DNA from: Nocardioides nitrophenolicus
Lineage (GTDB): Bacteria; Actinomycetota; Actinomycetes; Propionibacteriales; Nocardioidaceae
Assembly: GCF_016907515.1 (NCBI RefSeq)
Contig: NZ_JAFBBY010000001.1
Coordinates: forward strand, 1,364,001 to 1,428,000
Direction of reading: 5' to 3'
Length of the DNA: 64,000 bases
The first letter of the stretch is position 1, and the number at the start of each line of letters is the position of its first letter. Positions 50,719 through 60,398 of the stretch are shown piece after piece. The notes below the pieces were generated by a model. It searched no databases, had not been told where the DNA came from, and worked only from the letters and a program-made list of their open reading frames with translations. The position numbers and the translations under genes were made by a program.

Positions 50719-50755
50719 CTTGACACCAGGCGACGGGTTCTTGACCCTGGGCGAC
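50719..50755. promoter_or_regulatory. Direct repeat operator between the SnoaL-like gene and the AraC gene
   Basis: CTTGACACCAGGCGAC (50719-50734) and CTTGACCCTGGGCGAC (50740-50755) differ at 3 of 16 bases and are spaced 21 bases, two helical turns, apart. AraC-type proteins bind such tandem sites. Confidence 0.6.
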
Positions 50756-51799
50756 ATGTCCCTCATTCGTGGCACCTCGCTGCAGGGCTACGGAGAGCTC
50801 GTCACCGAGTTGGGCGGCGACGTGCGGGCCCTGCTCGACCTCGCTCATCTCCCCGCCGCCGCGGTGGGCGACCACGACAGCTTCATCAGCTATCGCAGCG
50901 TGGTGACCGCCCTCGAGGCCGCGGCCACGGCGACCGGCGCCGCCGACTTCGGCCGCCGGCTGGCGACCCGCTAGGGACTGGAGATCCTCGGCCCCCTGGG
51001 CGTCGCCGCGCGCACCGCCGGCTCGGTGGGTGCCGCACTGCAGGCCATCGAACAATACCTCTCGGTCTACAGCCCCGCCATCGCGATCACGGTGACCGCG
51101 CCCGCGGGCCGGCGGCTCGCGGAGCTGACCTGGCGCATCGCCGTACGCCGCCCGCCGCCGCACCGCCAGGCCGCCGAGCTCGCGCTGGGGGTCTCCGTCC
51201 GGGTCTTCCAGCTGCTCGCCGGCGCGGGCTTCGTCCCGCGCTCGGTCCAGCTGCGCCATCAGCCGCTGGGCGACGAGGCGGCGTACCGGACCTACTTCGG
51301 CTGCCCCGTCGAGTTCGCCACCGACGGCTACGGCTTCCGGTTCCCGGCCGCGGTGCTCGCCCAGCCCCTCGGCGACGACGGCGACGTGCACGCGGTCGTG
51401 CAGCAGTATCTCGGCACGATCGCGGTCCCCGCCGCCTCCGCGACCGCCGACGCGGTGGCCGAGCTGGTGCGGCACATGCTGCCCACGGGCACCCTCGACC
51501 TGGACCTGGTCGCGGGCCAGCTCGCGGTGCACCGGCGCACCCTCCAGCGCCAGCTCGCCGAGCAGGGCACCTCCTTCGCCGCGCTCGTCGACCAGGTACG
51601 CCGCGACGAGGCCGAGCGCTACCTGCGCGAGACCGACATGCCGCTCGGCCAGCTCGCCGGCGTCCTCGGCCTGAGCGAGCAGAGCGCGCTCTCGCGCGCC
51701 AGCCGCCGGTGGTTCGGCCGGCCACCGAAGCAGGTCCGGCAGGAAGCCCGGGCGGTGTCACCGCAGGTCCAGAACGTGCCGCGCGAGGTCAAGACCTGA
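50756..51799 (+). pseudogene. AraC-family regulator interrupted by an in-frame amber codon
   Basis: The intact frame would encode 347 residues: an N-terminal Arabinose_bd-type domain (IRGTSLQGYGELVTELGGDVRALLDLAHLP ...) and a C-terminal AraC helix-turn-helix (LAVHRRTLQRQLAEQGTSFAALVDQVRRDEAERYL). It is cut by TAG at 50972-50974 after RRLATR. The frame then continues without shift in GLEILGPLGVAARTAG, the expected next block; relatives usually have Gln (CAG) at this point, so a single C-to-T change explains it. Readthrough or a sequencing error cannot be excluded. Confidence 0.82.
51757..51799 (-). repeat. Inverted copy of the AraC operator at the 3' end of the AraC gene
   Basis: Read on the minus strand, this 3'-end segment resembles the upstream operator (50719-50760). 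About 28 of 40 aligned bases match, and GGTCNAGAAC and GTCAAGAC cores are shared. Confidence 0.45.
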
Positions 51800-51816
51800 G
51801 CCCGCCGCGTGCTCGG

Positions 51817-52629
51817 TCAGGCCACGTCGTACGTCGCCCGGCCGAGCCGCGGGTGCGCGGAGCCCTCGAGCAGCACGCCGGCCACCCGGTCGACGTCGTC
51901 GATCATGGGCACGTGACCGCAGCCGGGCAGGCTCACGTGGACGGCGTCCGGGAGCGCCCGGCGGGCCCGGCCCGCCTGGTACGGGAGCAGCACCAGGTCG
52001 CGGGTGCCCCAAGCGACGGTGACCGGGATGGCCGGGTCGATCGGGCGGTCGAACGGGAAGCCGCCGTCGATGATCGTCTCCAGCGCCGGCCGCGCGTGGA
52101 CCAGCCCGCGCAGGTCGCCCAGCGCGGCCTCCGGGCTGAGCCGGCCGCCCTTGGTCATCAGCAGCCCGAACGCCGCCGCCCGGCCGGGTCCGGTCTTGAG
52201 GATCGCGGGCGCCACCGGCTGCGCGATCGTCGCGGCGCCGGTGAGCAGGGTGAACACCGCACGGATGTAGGCGAAGTCGACCCGATTGCGCCAGAACCCC
52301 GCCGGCGCCAGCGTGGTCGCGCTGCTCACCAGGTCGTCGGCCGCCGCCTCCAGGGCGATCCGGCCGCCGAGCGAGTTGCCGGCTATATGGGGCCGGTCGA
52401 GGCCCTGCTCGACGAAGAAGTCCTCGAGGATGTCGCGCAGGATGTCGCGCACCGGTCGGCCGTCGGGCACCAACGCCGGCGACTCCCCGTGACCGGGCAG
52501 GTCGATGAGGATCACCTCGCGCTCCTCGGCCAGCCGGTCGACCACCGGGTACCACGCCTGCCGGCGGTGTCCGATCCCGTGGACCAGGACGAGCGGCTCC
52601 CCCGAGCCGATCCGTTCGTGGGCAAGCAT
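51817..52629 (-). CDS. Alpha/beta hydrolase
   Basis: 270 residues. Oxyanion strand HGIGHRRQAWYPV, nucleophile elbow G84-N-S86-L-G-G (HIAGNSLGG), an acidic strand AWGTRDLVLLP and catalytic His in GCGHVPMIDD. The family covers esterases, lipases and C-C hydrolases; no substrate can be assigned. It ends 17 bases from the convergent AraC gene. Confidence 0.88.
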   Translation of the reverse strand: MLAHERIGSGEPLVLVHGIGHRRQAWYPVVDRLAEEREVILIDLPGHGESPALVPDGRPVRDILRDILEDFFVEQGLDRPHIAGNSLGGRIALEAAADDLVSSATTLAPAGFWRNRVDFAYIRAVFTLLTGAATIAQPVAPAILKTGPGRAAAFGLLMTKGGRLSPEAALGDLRGLVHARPALETIIDGGFPFDRPIDPAIPVTVAWGTRDLVLLPYQAGRARRALPDAVHVSLPGCGHVPMIDDVDRVAGVLLEGSAHPRLGRATYDVA

Positions 52630-52709
52630 GGCGACCTCGCTCCCTCCGCACCGACGCTGGTGCGACAGATAGGTGCAACGGTGAGTTGCGGATACCGAGG
52701 GTATGGGAC

Positions 52710-52730
52710 GTGCTTGCTAGGCGCAAGCAC
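52710..52730 (-). terminator. Hairpin between the hydrolase and HNH genes
   Basis: GTGCTTGC (52710-52717) pairs with GCAAGCAC (52723-52730) around a 5-base loop. It lies 37 bases past the end of the HNH gene on the minus strand. Confidence 0.5.
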
Positions 52731-52766
52731 CTGGTCGCACCCCCGGGTCACCCCACCGCTCCCGGC

Positions 52767-54200
52767 TCAGGCGGCGCGTGGTCGGGCGGGTGCGTAGGCC
52801 ATCCCGGCCTTGCGGAGGTTGTCGAGGGTGTTGCGTGGTGGTGGTGTCCAGACGGGTTGTCCGGTGTCCTCGTCGATGCGGACCACCCAGGGGGTTTGGT
52901 GGGTCAGGGTGTGGTGGTGGCGGCAGAGCATGACGAGGTTGTCGAGACTGGTGGTGCCTTGTTCGGCCCAGTGGGTGATGTGGTGGGCGTCGCAGGCCAG
53001 TGGCATGCGGGTGCAGCCGGGGAAGGCGCAGTGTCGGTCCCGGATCACCAGCGCGGTCCACAGGGCGGGGGTGACGAGGCGTTGGGCCCGGCCCACGTCG
53101 AGGACCTGGCTGTGGGTGCCGAGGACGGCGGGGATGATCTCGGCGTCACAGGCCATCCGCCGCACCGCGGTCGCGGACAGGCGGGTGCCGCTCGGGGTCT
53201 GGCCGTTGCGCGCCAGTCCGGTGTCGATGACTTGTTGGCGGAGGCTGTCGTGGTCGATGAGGACCACCACTCGGGGCTGGGCGCCGTGGTCCCTGGGGAG
53301 GTTGCCGGTGAGGTTGCCGGTGAGTTGGTCGGTGAGGGTGAGCCGGTTACACGCCTCGACCAGGGCGTCCCATAGCCGGGCGCCGGCGTCACGGACGTCG
53401 CGTCCGTCGTGGGCGCATTCGGGGTCCAGGCAGGCCCGGGCGGTGGCCACCCCGTCGGTGTCGTAGGCCGGGGCCCCGGCCGGCCGGGGGATCCCACCGC
53501 AGGCGCTCGGCGCGGAGGTCACCGGCGCCGCGAGCGGCAGCAGGACCGCCTTGATCGCCTCGGTGTCCTCGAGGGTGCCGTAGCCGTTGAGGCGGACCCC
53601 GCCGAGACCGTCCTCGGCGAAGGACAGGTGGCGGGCGTGGTGGGCACCGCGTTCGGCCTTGGCCTTCTCCTTGTCTGCGTTGACGAGTGCGGCGTCGGGG
53701 TCGAGTCCACGCACCACATCACCGAACGCGTTCTGCAGGTCGGAGGCGTCGTAATGGTGGGTGTCGACCAGTTCCAGCATCGCTCCCGCGACGGCGGTGC
53801 GGAACTCGGGGACTCGGGGCAGGGTGTGGACCTTGGCCGCGATCGCGCGGGCCTGGGGCAGGGTCACGTGTCCGGTTTCGAGGGCGGTCTGGACCTCGGG
53901 CAGGTCGCGGAGCTGTTCGACCGCGCGGACCAGTCCGCCGCCGCTGCCCTTGTGGCCGCCGGTGAGGTGGGTGAGGTAGTCCTTGACCGAGGCCCAGCCC
54001 AGTTCACGGACCGCGTCGGTGGCCTCGAGTCGTTCGATGCCTCGCAGCAGGGCGGCGTCGAGGAACGAGCGGGCCGCTGTGATCGACTCGACCACATTCA
54101 CCGCATCGAGGCCCTCGAGCTCGTGCCAGTCGAGGCGGGCCAGCTCGGCGGCGCGGTCGGCCGCGGCCGTAGCCGTGGAGAGCGCCCCGAGAGAAGACAT
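52767..54200 (-). CDS. DUF222 (13E12-type) HNH endonuclease-domain protein
   Basis: 477 residues. The N-terminal DUF222 domain (about 25-215) has AVNVVESITAARSFLDAALLRGIERL and LPQARAIAAKVHTLP. The C-terminal HNH domain (about 395-450) reads DRHCAFPGCTRMPLACDAHHITHWAEQGTTSLDNLVMLCRHHH, with all zinc/metal and catalytic residues. Many actinobacteria carry several copies of this family; they behave like repeats and their function is unresolved. A LexA-type SOS box is directly upstream, implying induction by DNA damage. The local sequence (many GGT and GTG) is somewhat unlike its neighbours. Confidence 0.92.
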   Translation of the reverse strand: MSSLGALSTATAAADRAAELARLDWHELEGLDAVNVVESITAARSFLDAALLRGIERLEATDAVRELGWASVKDYLTHLTGGHKGSGGGLVRAVEQLRDLPEVQTALETGHVTLPQARAIAAKVHTLPRVPEFRTAVAGAMLELVDTHHYDASDLQNAFGDVVRGLDPDAALVNADKEKAKAERGAHHARHLSFAEDGLGGVRLNGYGTLEDTEAIKAVLLPLAAPVTSAPSACGGIPRPAGAPAYDTDGVATARACLDPECAHDGRDVRDAGARLWDALVEACNRLTLTDQLTGNLTGNLPRDHGAQPRVVVLIDHDSLRQQVIDTGLARNGQTPSGTRLSATAVRRMACDAEIIPAVLGTHSQVLDVGRAQRLVTPALWTALVIRDRHCAFPGCTRMPLACDAHHITHWAEQGTTSLDNLVMLCRHHHTLTHQTPWVVRIDEDTGQPVWTPPPRNTLDNLRKAGMAYAPARPRAA

Positions 54201-54213
54201 GCGCTCATCCTAT

Positions 54214-54229
54214 TCGAACACATGTTCGA
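54214..54229. promoter_or_regulatory. SOS (LexA) box of the HNH gene
   Basis: TCGAAC-ACAT-GTTCGA, an exact match to the actinobacterial LexA consensus TCGAAC-N4-GTTCGA, 14 bases before the ATG at 54200. Confidence 0.85.
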
Positions 54230-54262
54230 ACACAAGCGGCCTGTCAAAGCACCCGGGAAGCG

Positions 54263-54604
54263 TCAGCTGCGCAGCACCTTGTCCATCGCCTTGCCACGGG
54301 CGATCTCGTCGACGAGCTTGTCGAGATACCGGATCCGCTGCATCAGCGGGTCCTCGACGTCCTCGACGCGCACGCCGCAGACCACGCCGGTGATCGAGGC
54401 GGCCGCCGGGTTGAGCCGAGCGGCGGCGAAGAAGTCCTCGAAGGTCGTGCCGGCGTCGAGGTGGGCGTGCAGCTCGGCGGGCGAGAAGCCGGTGAGCCAG
54501 CAGATCGCCTCGTCGAGCTCGTCGCGGGTGCGGCCCTTGCGCTCCACCTTGGCCACGTAGTGGAAGTAGACCGACGAGACGCTCGTCGAGAAGATACGGT
54601 GCAT
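54263..54604 (-). CDS. DUF2200 family protein
   Basis: 113 residues. [45 protein letters not shown] is the DUF2200 signature. A C-terminal helix ([25 protein letters not shown]) ends the protein. No known function. ATG 54604 is the conserved start; longer frames upstream are shadows. Confidence 0.85.
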   Translation of the reverse strand: MHRIFSTSVSSVYFHYVAKVERKGRTRDELDEAICWLTGFSPAELHAHLDAGTTFEDFFAAARLNPAAASITGVVCGVRVEDVEDPLMQRIRYLDKLVDEIARGKAMDKVLRS

Positions 54605-54650
54605 AGGGCGCAGCGTAGATGCGGCGCGATCGAGAAGGGATGCCTCCAGC

Positions 54651-56618
54651 GTGGTCGTCGAACCGATCCGGCCACGCACGAGCCCTGCGGTCATCGTGGC
54701 GATGCTGTCGTGCTGCGGCATCGTGGTGTCACTGCAGCAGACCCTGCTCCTCCCCCTGCTGCCGGACCTCCCCCGGCTGATCGGTACGTCGGCCGACAGC
54801 GCCTCCTGGCTGGTGACCGCGACCCTGCTCAGCGGCGCGGTGGCGACGCCGACGATCTCCCGGCTCGCCGACATGTACGGCAAGCGCCGGATGATGGTGG
54901 TGGCACTGGGCGTCGCCGTGCTGGGGTCCCTGCTGGGGGCGGTGAGCCAGGCGCTCCCGCTGCTGATCGGGGCACGGGCGCTGCAGGGGGTCGGCGTCGC
55001 ACTGATCCCGGTGGCGATCGCGATCATGCGCGACGAGCTGCCGCGCGACCGGGTGCCGCTGGGCGTGGCGCTGATGAGCGCGACCCTCGCGATCGGCGCC
55101 GGCGTGGGTCTGCCGCTGTCGGGACTGATCGTCGAGCATCTCGACTGGCACGCGTCGTTCTGGCTCACCGGGGCGGTCGGGCTCGCGCTCATCGCCGGCA
55201 CCCTGAGCCTGCTGCCGGAGTCGCCGGTGCGCACCAGCGGCTCCTTCGACCTGCGCGGCGCCGTCCTGCTCTCGGCGGCGCTGACCGCGGTGCTGCTCGC
55301 GCTGTCCAAGGGCGGCCAGTGGGGCTGGACCGCGGCCTCGACGCTGGGCTGTCTCGCCGGCGGTGCGGCGGTGCTCGCGGTCTGGGTGCCGCTCGAGCTG
55401 CGCACGCCGCGGCCGCTGGTCGACGTCCGGGTCGCGGCCCGGCGCTCGGTCGTCCTGGTGAACCTGGCGTCGGTGTTCGCCGGGTTCTCGATGTTCGCCA
55501 ACATGCTGGTCACCACCCAGCTGCTCCAGCTGCCGGTCGAGACCGGCTACAGCCGCGGCCTCGACATCCTGCACACCGGCCTGTGGATGGTGCCGAACGC
55601 CGCTGCCTTCGGCCTGATGGCTCCCGTCTCGGCGTGGCTGATCCGCCGGATCGGCCCGCAGGCCACGCTGGTCTCCGGCGCCCTGATCATGGGCGTGACC
55701 TACGTCTGGCGGGTGTTCTACAGCGCCGACCTGGCGCAGGTCGTGACCGGCTCGGTGATCGTCGGCGTCGGCACCGCCATGGTCTACGGCGCCCTGCCGA
55801 CCCTGATCATGCGGGCCGTCCCCGTCACCGAGACCGCCTCGGCCAACGGCCTCAACGTGCTGCTCCGCTCCTTCGGCACCTCGACCGCCAGCGCCGCCAC
55901 CGCCGCGATCACCACCGCCTCCACGCTGACCCTCGCCGGGCGCGAGGTGCCGACCTTCGACGCGCTGCTGCTGCTCTTCTGGCTGGCCGCGGGCTCCGCG
56001 CTGGCGACGGCGCTGATCGGCGTACCGATGCTGCGGATGCGGGAGTACGCCGAGGCAGCGGATCGCTCCGGGTCCGAGAACACCACGCGCGCCCAGATCG
56101 TGCAGGGCCAGGTGCTCAGCCTCAAGGGATACCCGATCCGGCACGCCGTGGTGACGGTGCTGACCCCGGACGGCCGGGCGGTCGACTGGGGCCAGGCCGA
56201 TGCCGAGGGTCGGTTCGCGGCCGCCGTACCGGAGCCGGCGGACTACCTCGTGGTCACCTCCGCCGACGGCTGGCGACCGCGCTCGCGGATGATGACCCTC
56301 GACAGCGCGGCGCCGGTGCCGCCGATCGTGCTGCGCGAGCGGCTCACCCTGCGCGGCGTCATCCGCGACGCCGAGGAGCGGCCGGTCGTCGACGCGCTGG
56401 TCGTCATCACCCGCACCACCGGCGAGCTGGTGGCGACCGTCCGCACCGACCACGAGGGCCGCTACGAGGTGCCGCGCCCCGCCAACGGCCGCTATGTGCT
56501 CACCGTCGCCGGGCCCGACGAGGCGCTGGGCGCCCGCACGCTCAGCGTGTGGGAGGAGGCCCGGGACTTCGACCTGCGGCTCGGGACGCCGCTGGCCGAC
56601 GCGGCCGAGGCGACGTAG
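54651..56618 (+). CDS. MFS transporter (14-TM, DHA2 type) with C-terminal carboxypeptidase-regulatory-like domains
   Basis: 655 residues. The first ~470 have about 14 membrane segments, with the MFS motif [12 protein letters not shown] and the [23 protein letters not shown] motif, typical of drug:H+ antiporters. The last ~170 residues are cytoplasmic and have two CarboxypepD_reg-like Ig-fold units ([28 protein letters not shown] and [41 protein letters not shown]). This fusion is seen in some actinobacterial transporters; the role of the tail is unclear. GTG start at 54651. Confidence 0.9.
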   Translation: MVVEPIRPRTSPAVIVAMLSCCGIVVSLQQTLLLPLLPDLPRLIGTSADSASWLVTATLLSGAVATPTISRLADMYGKRRMMVVALGVAVLGSLLGAVSQALPLLIGARALQGVGVALIPVAIAIMRDELPRDRVPLGVALMSATLAIGAGVGLPLSGLIVEHLDWHASFWLTGAVGLALIAGTLSLLPESPVRTSGSFDLRGAVLLSAALTAVLLALSKGGQWGWTAASTLGCLAGGAAVLAVWVPLELRTPRPLVDVRVAARRSVVLVNLASVFAGFSMFANMLVTTQLLQLPVETGYSRGLDILHTGLWMVPNAAAFGLMAPVSAWLIRRIGPQATLVSGALIMGVTYVWRVFYSADLAQVVTGSVIVGVGTAMVYGALPTLIMRAVPVTETASANGLNVLLRSFGTSTASAATAAITTASTLTLAGREVPTFDALLLLFWLAAGSALATALIGVPMLRMREYAEAADRSGSENTTRAQIVQGQVLSLKGYPIRHAVVTVLTPDGRAVDWGQADAEGRFAAAVPEPADYLVVTSADGWRPRSRMMTLDSAAPVPPIVLRERLTLRGVIRDAEERPVVDALVVITRTTGELVATVRTDHEGRYEVPRPANGRYVLTVAGPDEALGARTLSVWEEARDFDLRLGTPLADAAEAT

Positions 56619-56653
56619 CGCGACCTGACCCGACCCGACCGAGAGGACGACCC

Positions 56654-57322
56654 ATGGACTTCGCCGCGCTGATGGCGAGCAGGTGGAGCTGCCGGGAGTA
56701 CCTGCCCGAGCCGCTCCCCGAGGAGACGGTGACCGAGCTGCTCACGACCGCGCAGCGCACCGCCTCCTGGTGCAACACCCAGCCCTGGCAGGTCCACCTG
56801 CTCGACGGCGACGCGCTGGACTGGTTCGCCAAGGAGCTCGGCGCGCACGCCGCGTCCGGCGCGGCAGGCACCGCCGACCTGCCGATGCCGGCGGGCTACA
56901 GCGGCGCGTACGCCGACCGGCGACGGGCCGCGGGCTACGCGCTCTACGAGAGCCTCGGCATCGAGCGCTCCGACTTCGGCGCGCGAGCCGAGCAGATGCT
57001 GCGGAACTTCTCGTTCTTCGGCGCCCCGCACGCGGTCATCGTCACGACCGACCGTGAGCAGGGCGTCTACGGCGCCATCGACTGCGGCGGCTACGTCGCG
57101 AACCTGATGAACGCCGCGCTCGATCTCGGAGTCGGCTCGATCGCCCAGGGCGCGATCGCGATGTACGCCGACCAGGTGCGCGAGCTGCTCGGCCTGCCCG
57201 AGGACCGGCTCGTGGTCTGCGCCGTCGCCTTCGGCCGGCCGGCCACGGCGCACCCGGTCAACCGCTTCCGCACCGAGCGCTCCGGACTGGCCGACGTCGT
57301 CACCCGGGTGGTGCGCCCGTGA
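56654..57322 (+). CDS. Nitroreductase family FMN-dependent oxidoreductase
   Basis: 222 residues. RWSCREYLPEPLPEETVTELLTTAQRTASWCNTQPWQV is the family start, including the FMN-binding R-x-x-R-E and N-x-Q-P-W residues. VYGAIDCGGYVANLMNAALDLGVGSIAQGAIAMY follows as the dimer and flavin contact region. It reduces nitroaromatics or quinones by family. ATG 56654 follows GAGAGGACG. Its stop overlaps the GTG of the enoyl-CoA hydratase gene. Confidence 0.92.
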   Translation: MDFAALMASRWSCREYLPEPLPEETVTELLTTAQRTASWCNTQPWQVHLLDGDALDWFAKELGAHAASGAAGTADLPMPAGYSGAYADRRRAAGYALYESLGIERSDFGARAEQMLRNFSFFGAPHAVIVTTDREQGVYGAIDCGGYVANLMNAALDLGVGSIAQGAIAMYADQVRELLGLPEDRLVVCAVAFGRPATAHPVNRFRTERSGLADVVTRVVRP

Positions 57323-58068
57323 GCGTCCTGGACGTCGAGCGCGACGGCGCCGTGCTGCTGCTCACCTTGAACCGCCCCGCGCAGCGCAACGCCTTCGACC
57401 GCGCGCTCGCCGACGCCCTGTCGGCCGCGCTCGACGAGCTGGACGACGACCCGTCGCTGCACGTCGGCATCCTGGCTGCCAACGGCCCCGCCTTCAGCGC
57501 CGGCACCGACCTGCACGAGCCGGCCAGCCCGGCCACGTCCCGCGGCGGCGAGTACGGCGTCGTACGCCGGCGGCGGGCCACCCCGCTGATCGCCGCGGTC
57601 GAGGGCCCGGCGTACGGCGGTGGCTTCGAGGTGGTGCTGGCCTGCGACCTCGTGGTCGCCGGTCGGGACGCGCGGTTCGGGCTCCCGGAGGTCGCGCGCG
57701 GCCTGGCCGCGGTGTGCGGCGCGCTGTTCCGCGCGCCGGACCGGCTGCCGCCCGCGGTGGCGACCGAGCTGCTGCTGACCGGCGACCCGATCGACGCCAC
57801 CCGCGCCTACGAGGTCGGCCTGGTCAACCGGCTGGTCGACGCCGGAGGGGCCGCGGCGGCCGCGCGCGAGCTGGCCGAGCGGATCCTGCGCAACTCCCCC
57901 GACGCGGTCGCCACGACGCTGCGCGCGGTCCAGGAGGCCCGCGGCCCGGCCGAGTCGGTCGGCTGGACCGCCACCGACGCCGCCGCCGCGCGGGTCGCCG
58001 GCTCGCCCGACCGGGTCGAGGGGGTCACCGCGTTCTTCGAGAAGCGCGCGCCCCGATGGAGCCGGTAG
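57319..58068 (+). CDS. Enoyl-CoA hydratase/isomerase family protein
   Basis: 249 residues of the crotonase fold. The oxyanion-forming segments are FSAGTDLHEPAS and VEGPAYGGGFEVVLACDLVVAGRDARFGLPEVARGL. It acts on acyl-CoA thioesters, probably a hydratase; the catalytic Glu pair is not certain. GTG start overlaps the nitroreductase stop; an acyl-CoA ligase gene follows, so a small acyl-CoA degradation operon is likely. Confidence 0.92.
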   Translation: MSVLDVERDGAVLLLTLNRPAQRNAFDRALADALSAALDELDDDPSLHVGILAANGPAFSAGTDLHEPASPATSRGGEYGVVRRRRATPLIAAVEGPAYGGGFEVVLACDLVVAGRDARFGLPEVARGLAAVCGALFRAPDRLPPAVATELLLTGDPIDATRAYEVGLVNRLVDAGGAAAAARELAERILRNSPDAVATTLRAVQEARGPAESVGWTATDAAAARVAGSPDRVEGVTAFFEKRAPRWSR

Positions 58069-58129
58069 CCGTCCAGCGCCACGACGACCGGAGGGCCGCT
58101 CAGGCGGCAGGCGATATAGCCTGCCCGGC

Positions 58130-59713
58130 ATGAGCGACAGCGACGTCTCCTCGGCCCGCCAGCACACCCTCGGCGACCTGCCCCGCCGCACCGCCCAGCG
58201 GGTTCCCGAGAAGGTCGCGGTGATCGACGGCGAGAAGCAGCTGACCTTCGCCGAGCTGGACGCGTACGTCGAGCGCACCGCCGCCGCGCTCACCGCGGCC
58301 GGGCTCCGCAAGGGCGACCGGCTGGCCCTGCTCAGCCACAACTGCTGGCAGTTCGCCGTGCTCGACTTCGCCGCCGCCCGCGCCGGCGTGGTGCTGGTGC
58401 CGATCAACTTCATGCTCGGCGCCGACGAGATCGCCTTCATCCTCGACCACAGCGGGGCGGCCGGCTTCGTGGCCGAGGACGCGTTGGTGCCCGTGGCGGA
58501 CGCCGCGCTCGCCGCGGCGGCCGACCCGCAGGTGCGCGAGCGCCGGGCGATCCTCCCCACGGGCGCCACCCCGCCGTCCGGCTGGGAGGACCTCGCCGGG
58601 TGGCTGGACCACGACGGCCCGGCGGTCGTCGTACCGATGGCCGACGACGACCCGGTGCGGATGATGTTCACGTCGGGCACCGAGTCGCGGCCGAAGGGCG
58701 CGCTGCTGAGCAGCCGGTCGCTGCTGTGGCAGTACGTCTCGTGCGCGCTCGACGGGTCGATGAGCGCCGACGACGTCGAGCTCCACACGCTGCCGCTCTA
58801 CCACTGCGCCCAGCTCGACTGCTTCCTCGGCACCGACGTCTACCTCGGCGCGACGAGCATCATCCTGCCCGGCCCCGACCCGGCGACCGTGCTGCGGGCG
58901 ATCGCCGAGCACCGGGTGACCAAGTTCTTCGCCCCGCCGACCGTGTGGATCGGGCTGCTGCGCCACCCCGACTTCGACGCGACCGACCTGTCCAGCCTGC
59001 GCAAGGGCTACTACGGCGCCTCGCCGATGCCGGTCGAGGTGCTCCGCGAGCTCCAGGAGCGGCTCCCCGACGTCGCGCTGTGGAACTTCTACGGCCAGAC
59101 CGAGATGGCCCCGCTCGCCACGATCCTCGGCCCCGACGAGCAGCTGCCGTACGCCGGCTCGGCGGGCCGGCCCTCGCTCAACGTCGAGACCCGGATCGTC
59201 GACGACGACGACCAGCCGGTGCCGGCGGGGACGGTCGGCGAGATCGTGCACCGCAGCCCGCACGCCACCCTCGGCTACTACCGCGACGAGGCCAAGACCG
59301 CCGAGGCGTTCCGCGGCGGCTGGTTCCACTCCGGCGACCTCGGCTACCTCGACGACACCGGCCACCTCTACGTCGTCGACCGCAAGAAGGACATGATCAA
59401 GACCGGCGGCGAGAACGTCGCGAGCCGGGAGGTCGAGGAGGCCATCTACACCCACCCCGACGTCGCGGAGGTCGCCGTCTTCGGCGTCAGCCACCCGCGC
59501 TGGGTGGAGGCGGTCGCCGCGGTCGTCGTTCCTCGCGCCGGCGCCGAGCTGGCCGCCGAGGACGTGCTCGCCCACGCGCGGTCGGTGCTCGCGGGCTACA
59601 AGGCGCCGAAGTACGTCGTCCTCGCGGACTCCCTGCCCAAGAACCCGAGCGGCAAGATCCTCAAGCGGCAGCTCCGCGACGCCCACGCCGACCTGGCCGC
59701 TGGCGAGGGGTAA
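58130..59713 (+). CDS. Acyl-CoA synthetase (AMP-binding family)
   Basis: 527 residues. P-loop-like motif MMFTSGTESRPKGALLS, adenylation motifs YGQTEMAPLAT and GWFHSGDLGYLDDTGHLYVVDRKKDMIKTGGENV, and catalytic lysine region NPSGKILKRQL. It activates a carboxylic acid to its CoA ester. ATG 58130, about 60 bases after the hydratase gene. Probably works with its neighbours in acid catabolism. Confidence 0.93.
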   Translation: MSDSDVSSARQHTLGDLPRRTAQRVPEKVAVIDGEKQLTFAELDAYVERTAAALTAAGLRKGDRLALLSHNCWQFAVLDFAAARAGVVLVPINFMLGADEIAFILDHSGAAGFVAEDALVPVADAALAAAADPQVRERRAILPTGATPPSGWEDLAGWLDHDGPAVVVPMADDDPVRMMFTSGTESRPKGALLSSRSLLWQYVSCALDGSMSADDVELHTLPLYHCAQLDCFLGTDVYLGATSIILPGPDPATVLRAIAEHRVTKFFAPPTVWIGLLRHPDFDATDLSSLRKGYYGASPMPVEVLRELQERLPDVALWNFYGQTEMAPLATILGPDEQLPYAGSAGRPSLNVETRIVDDDDQPVPAGTVGEIVHRSPHATLGYYRDEAKTAEAFRGGWFHSGDLGYLDDTGHLYVVDRKKDMIKTGGENVASREVEEAIYTHPDVAEVAVFGVSHPRWVEAVAAVVVPRAGAELAAEDVLAHARSVLAGYKAPKYVVLADSLPKNPSGKILKRQLRDAHADLAAGEG

Positions 59714-59729
59714 CGGAGCTCAGCCGGAC

Positions 59730-60398
59730 TCAGCGTCGCCCGGCGAGCGCCCGACGGCGGCGCAGCTCGTCGAGCAGCTCGTCCCACGCACCGGGGAAGA
59801 GCGAGGCGTGGATCAGCAGCTCCTCACCGCGACCGTGCCGGACGACGATGTCGCGCTCGGCCGTCGGGTGCTGCTCGATGGCGTCGATGTCGCCCCAGGC
59901 CAGGTCCGCGCTCCGGCGCCACCCGCGGTAGACGAGCCGCGGGCCGAGCTCTAGGGTCATCCACGGCAGCCTGCCGGCCAGCATCCGCACCAGGACCGGC
60001 AACGCGCACAGCGCGCCGAGCGCCAACGCCAGGCGCGCGAGCACGCCGGTCGCCGAGGCCGGACCGGGCTCGCCGATCTCGGCCGGGACCGACAGCCCGA
60101 CGACGACGCCGAGCAGCACCGACAGCACGACGAGCGCGCGCATCGGCACCTCGAACCCGGCACGGGCCCGCAACCGGAGCGTCTCGCTCGGCTGCCACCC
60201 CGCCGGACGCGGGCGGATGACCAGCAGGGCGAGCAGCAGGCCGCCCAGCAGCACGATCAGCAGGCCGACCGCCGCCGCCACCCGGTCGCGCCCGTCGCCG
60301 ACCACCGCCAGGGCGCCGAGCAGCACGGCCAGACCCGCAACGACCACCCCCAGGCCCAGGACGGCGCGCCGCCGCTGCCCGCGTTGGTCACTCACCAC
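59730..60398 (-). CDS. Membrane protein with PH-like domain
   Basis: 222 residues. Membrane segments near 13-33, 40-60, 85-105 and 120-140, then a cytoplasmic PH-like stretch (LELGPRLVYRGWRRSADLAWGDIDAIEQHPTAERDIVVRHGRGEELLIHASLFPGAW). No function known. GTG start at 60398, with another GTG one codon later; either overlaps the preceding WXG gene stop. Confidence 0.6.
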   Translation of the reverse strand: MVSDQRGQRRRAVLGLGVVVAGLAVLLGALAVVGDGRDRVAAAVGLLIVLLGGLLLALLVIRPRPAGWQPSETLRLRARAGFEVPMRALVVLSVLLGVVVGLSVPAEIGEPGPASATGVLARLALALGALCALPVLVRMLAGRLPWMTLELGPRLVYRGWRRSADLAWGDIDAIEQHPTAERDIVVRHGRGEELLIHASLFPGAWDELLDELRRRRALAGRR

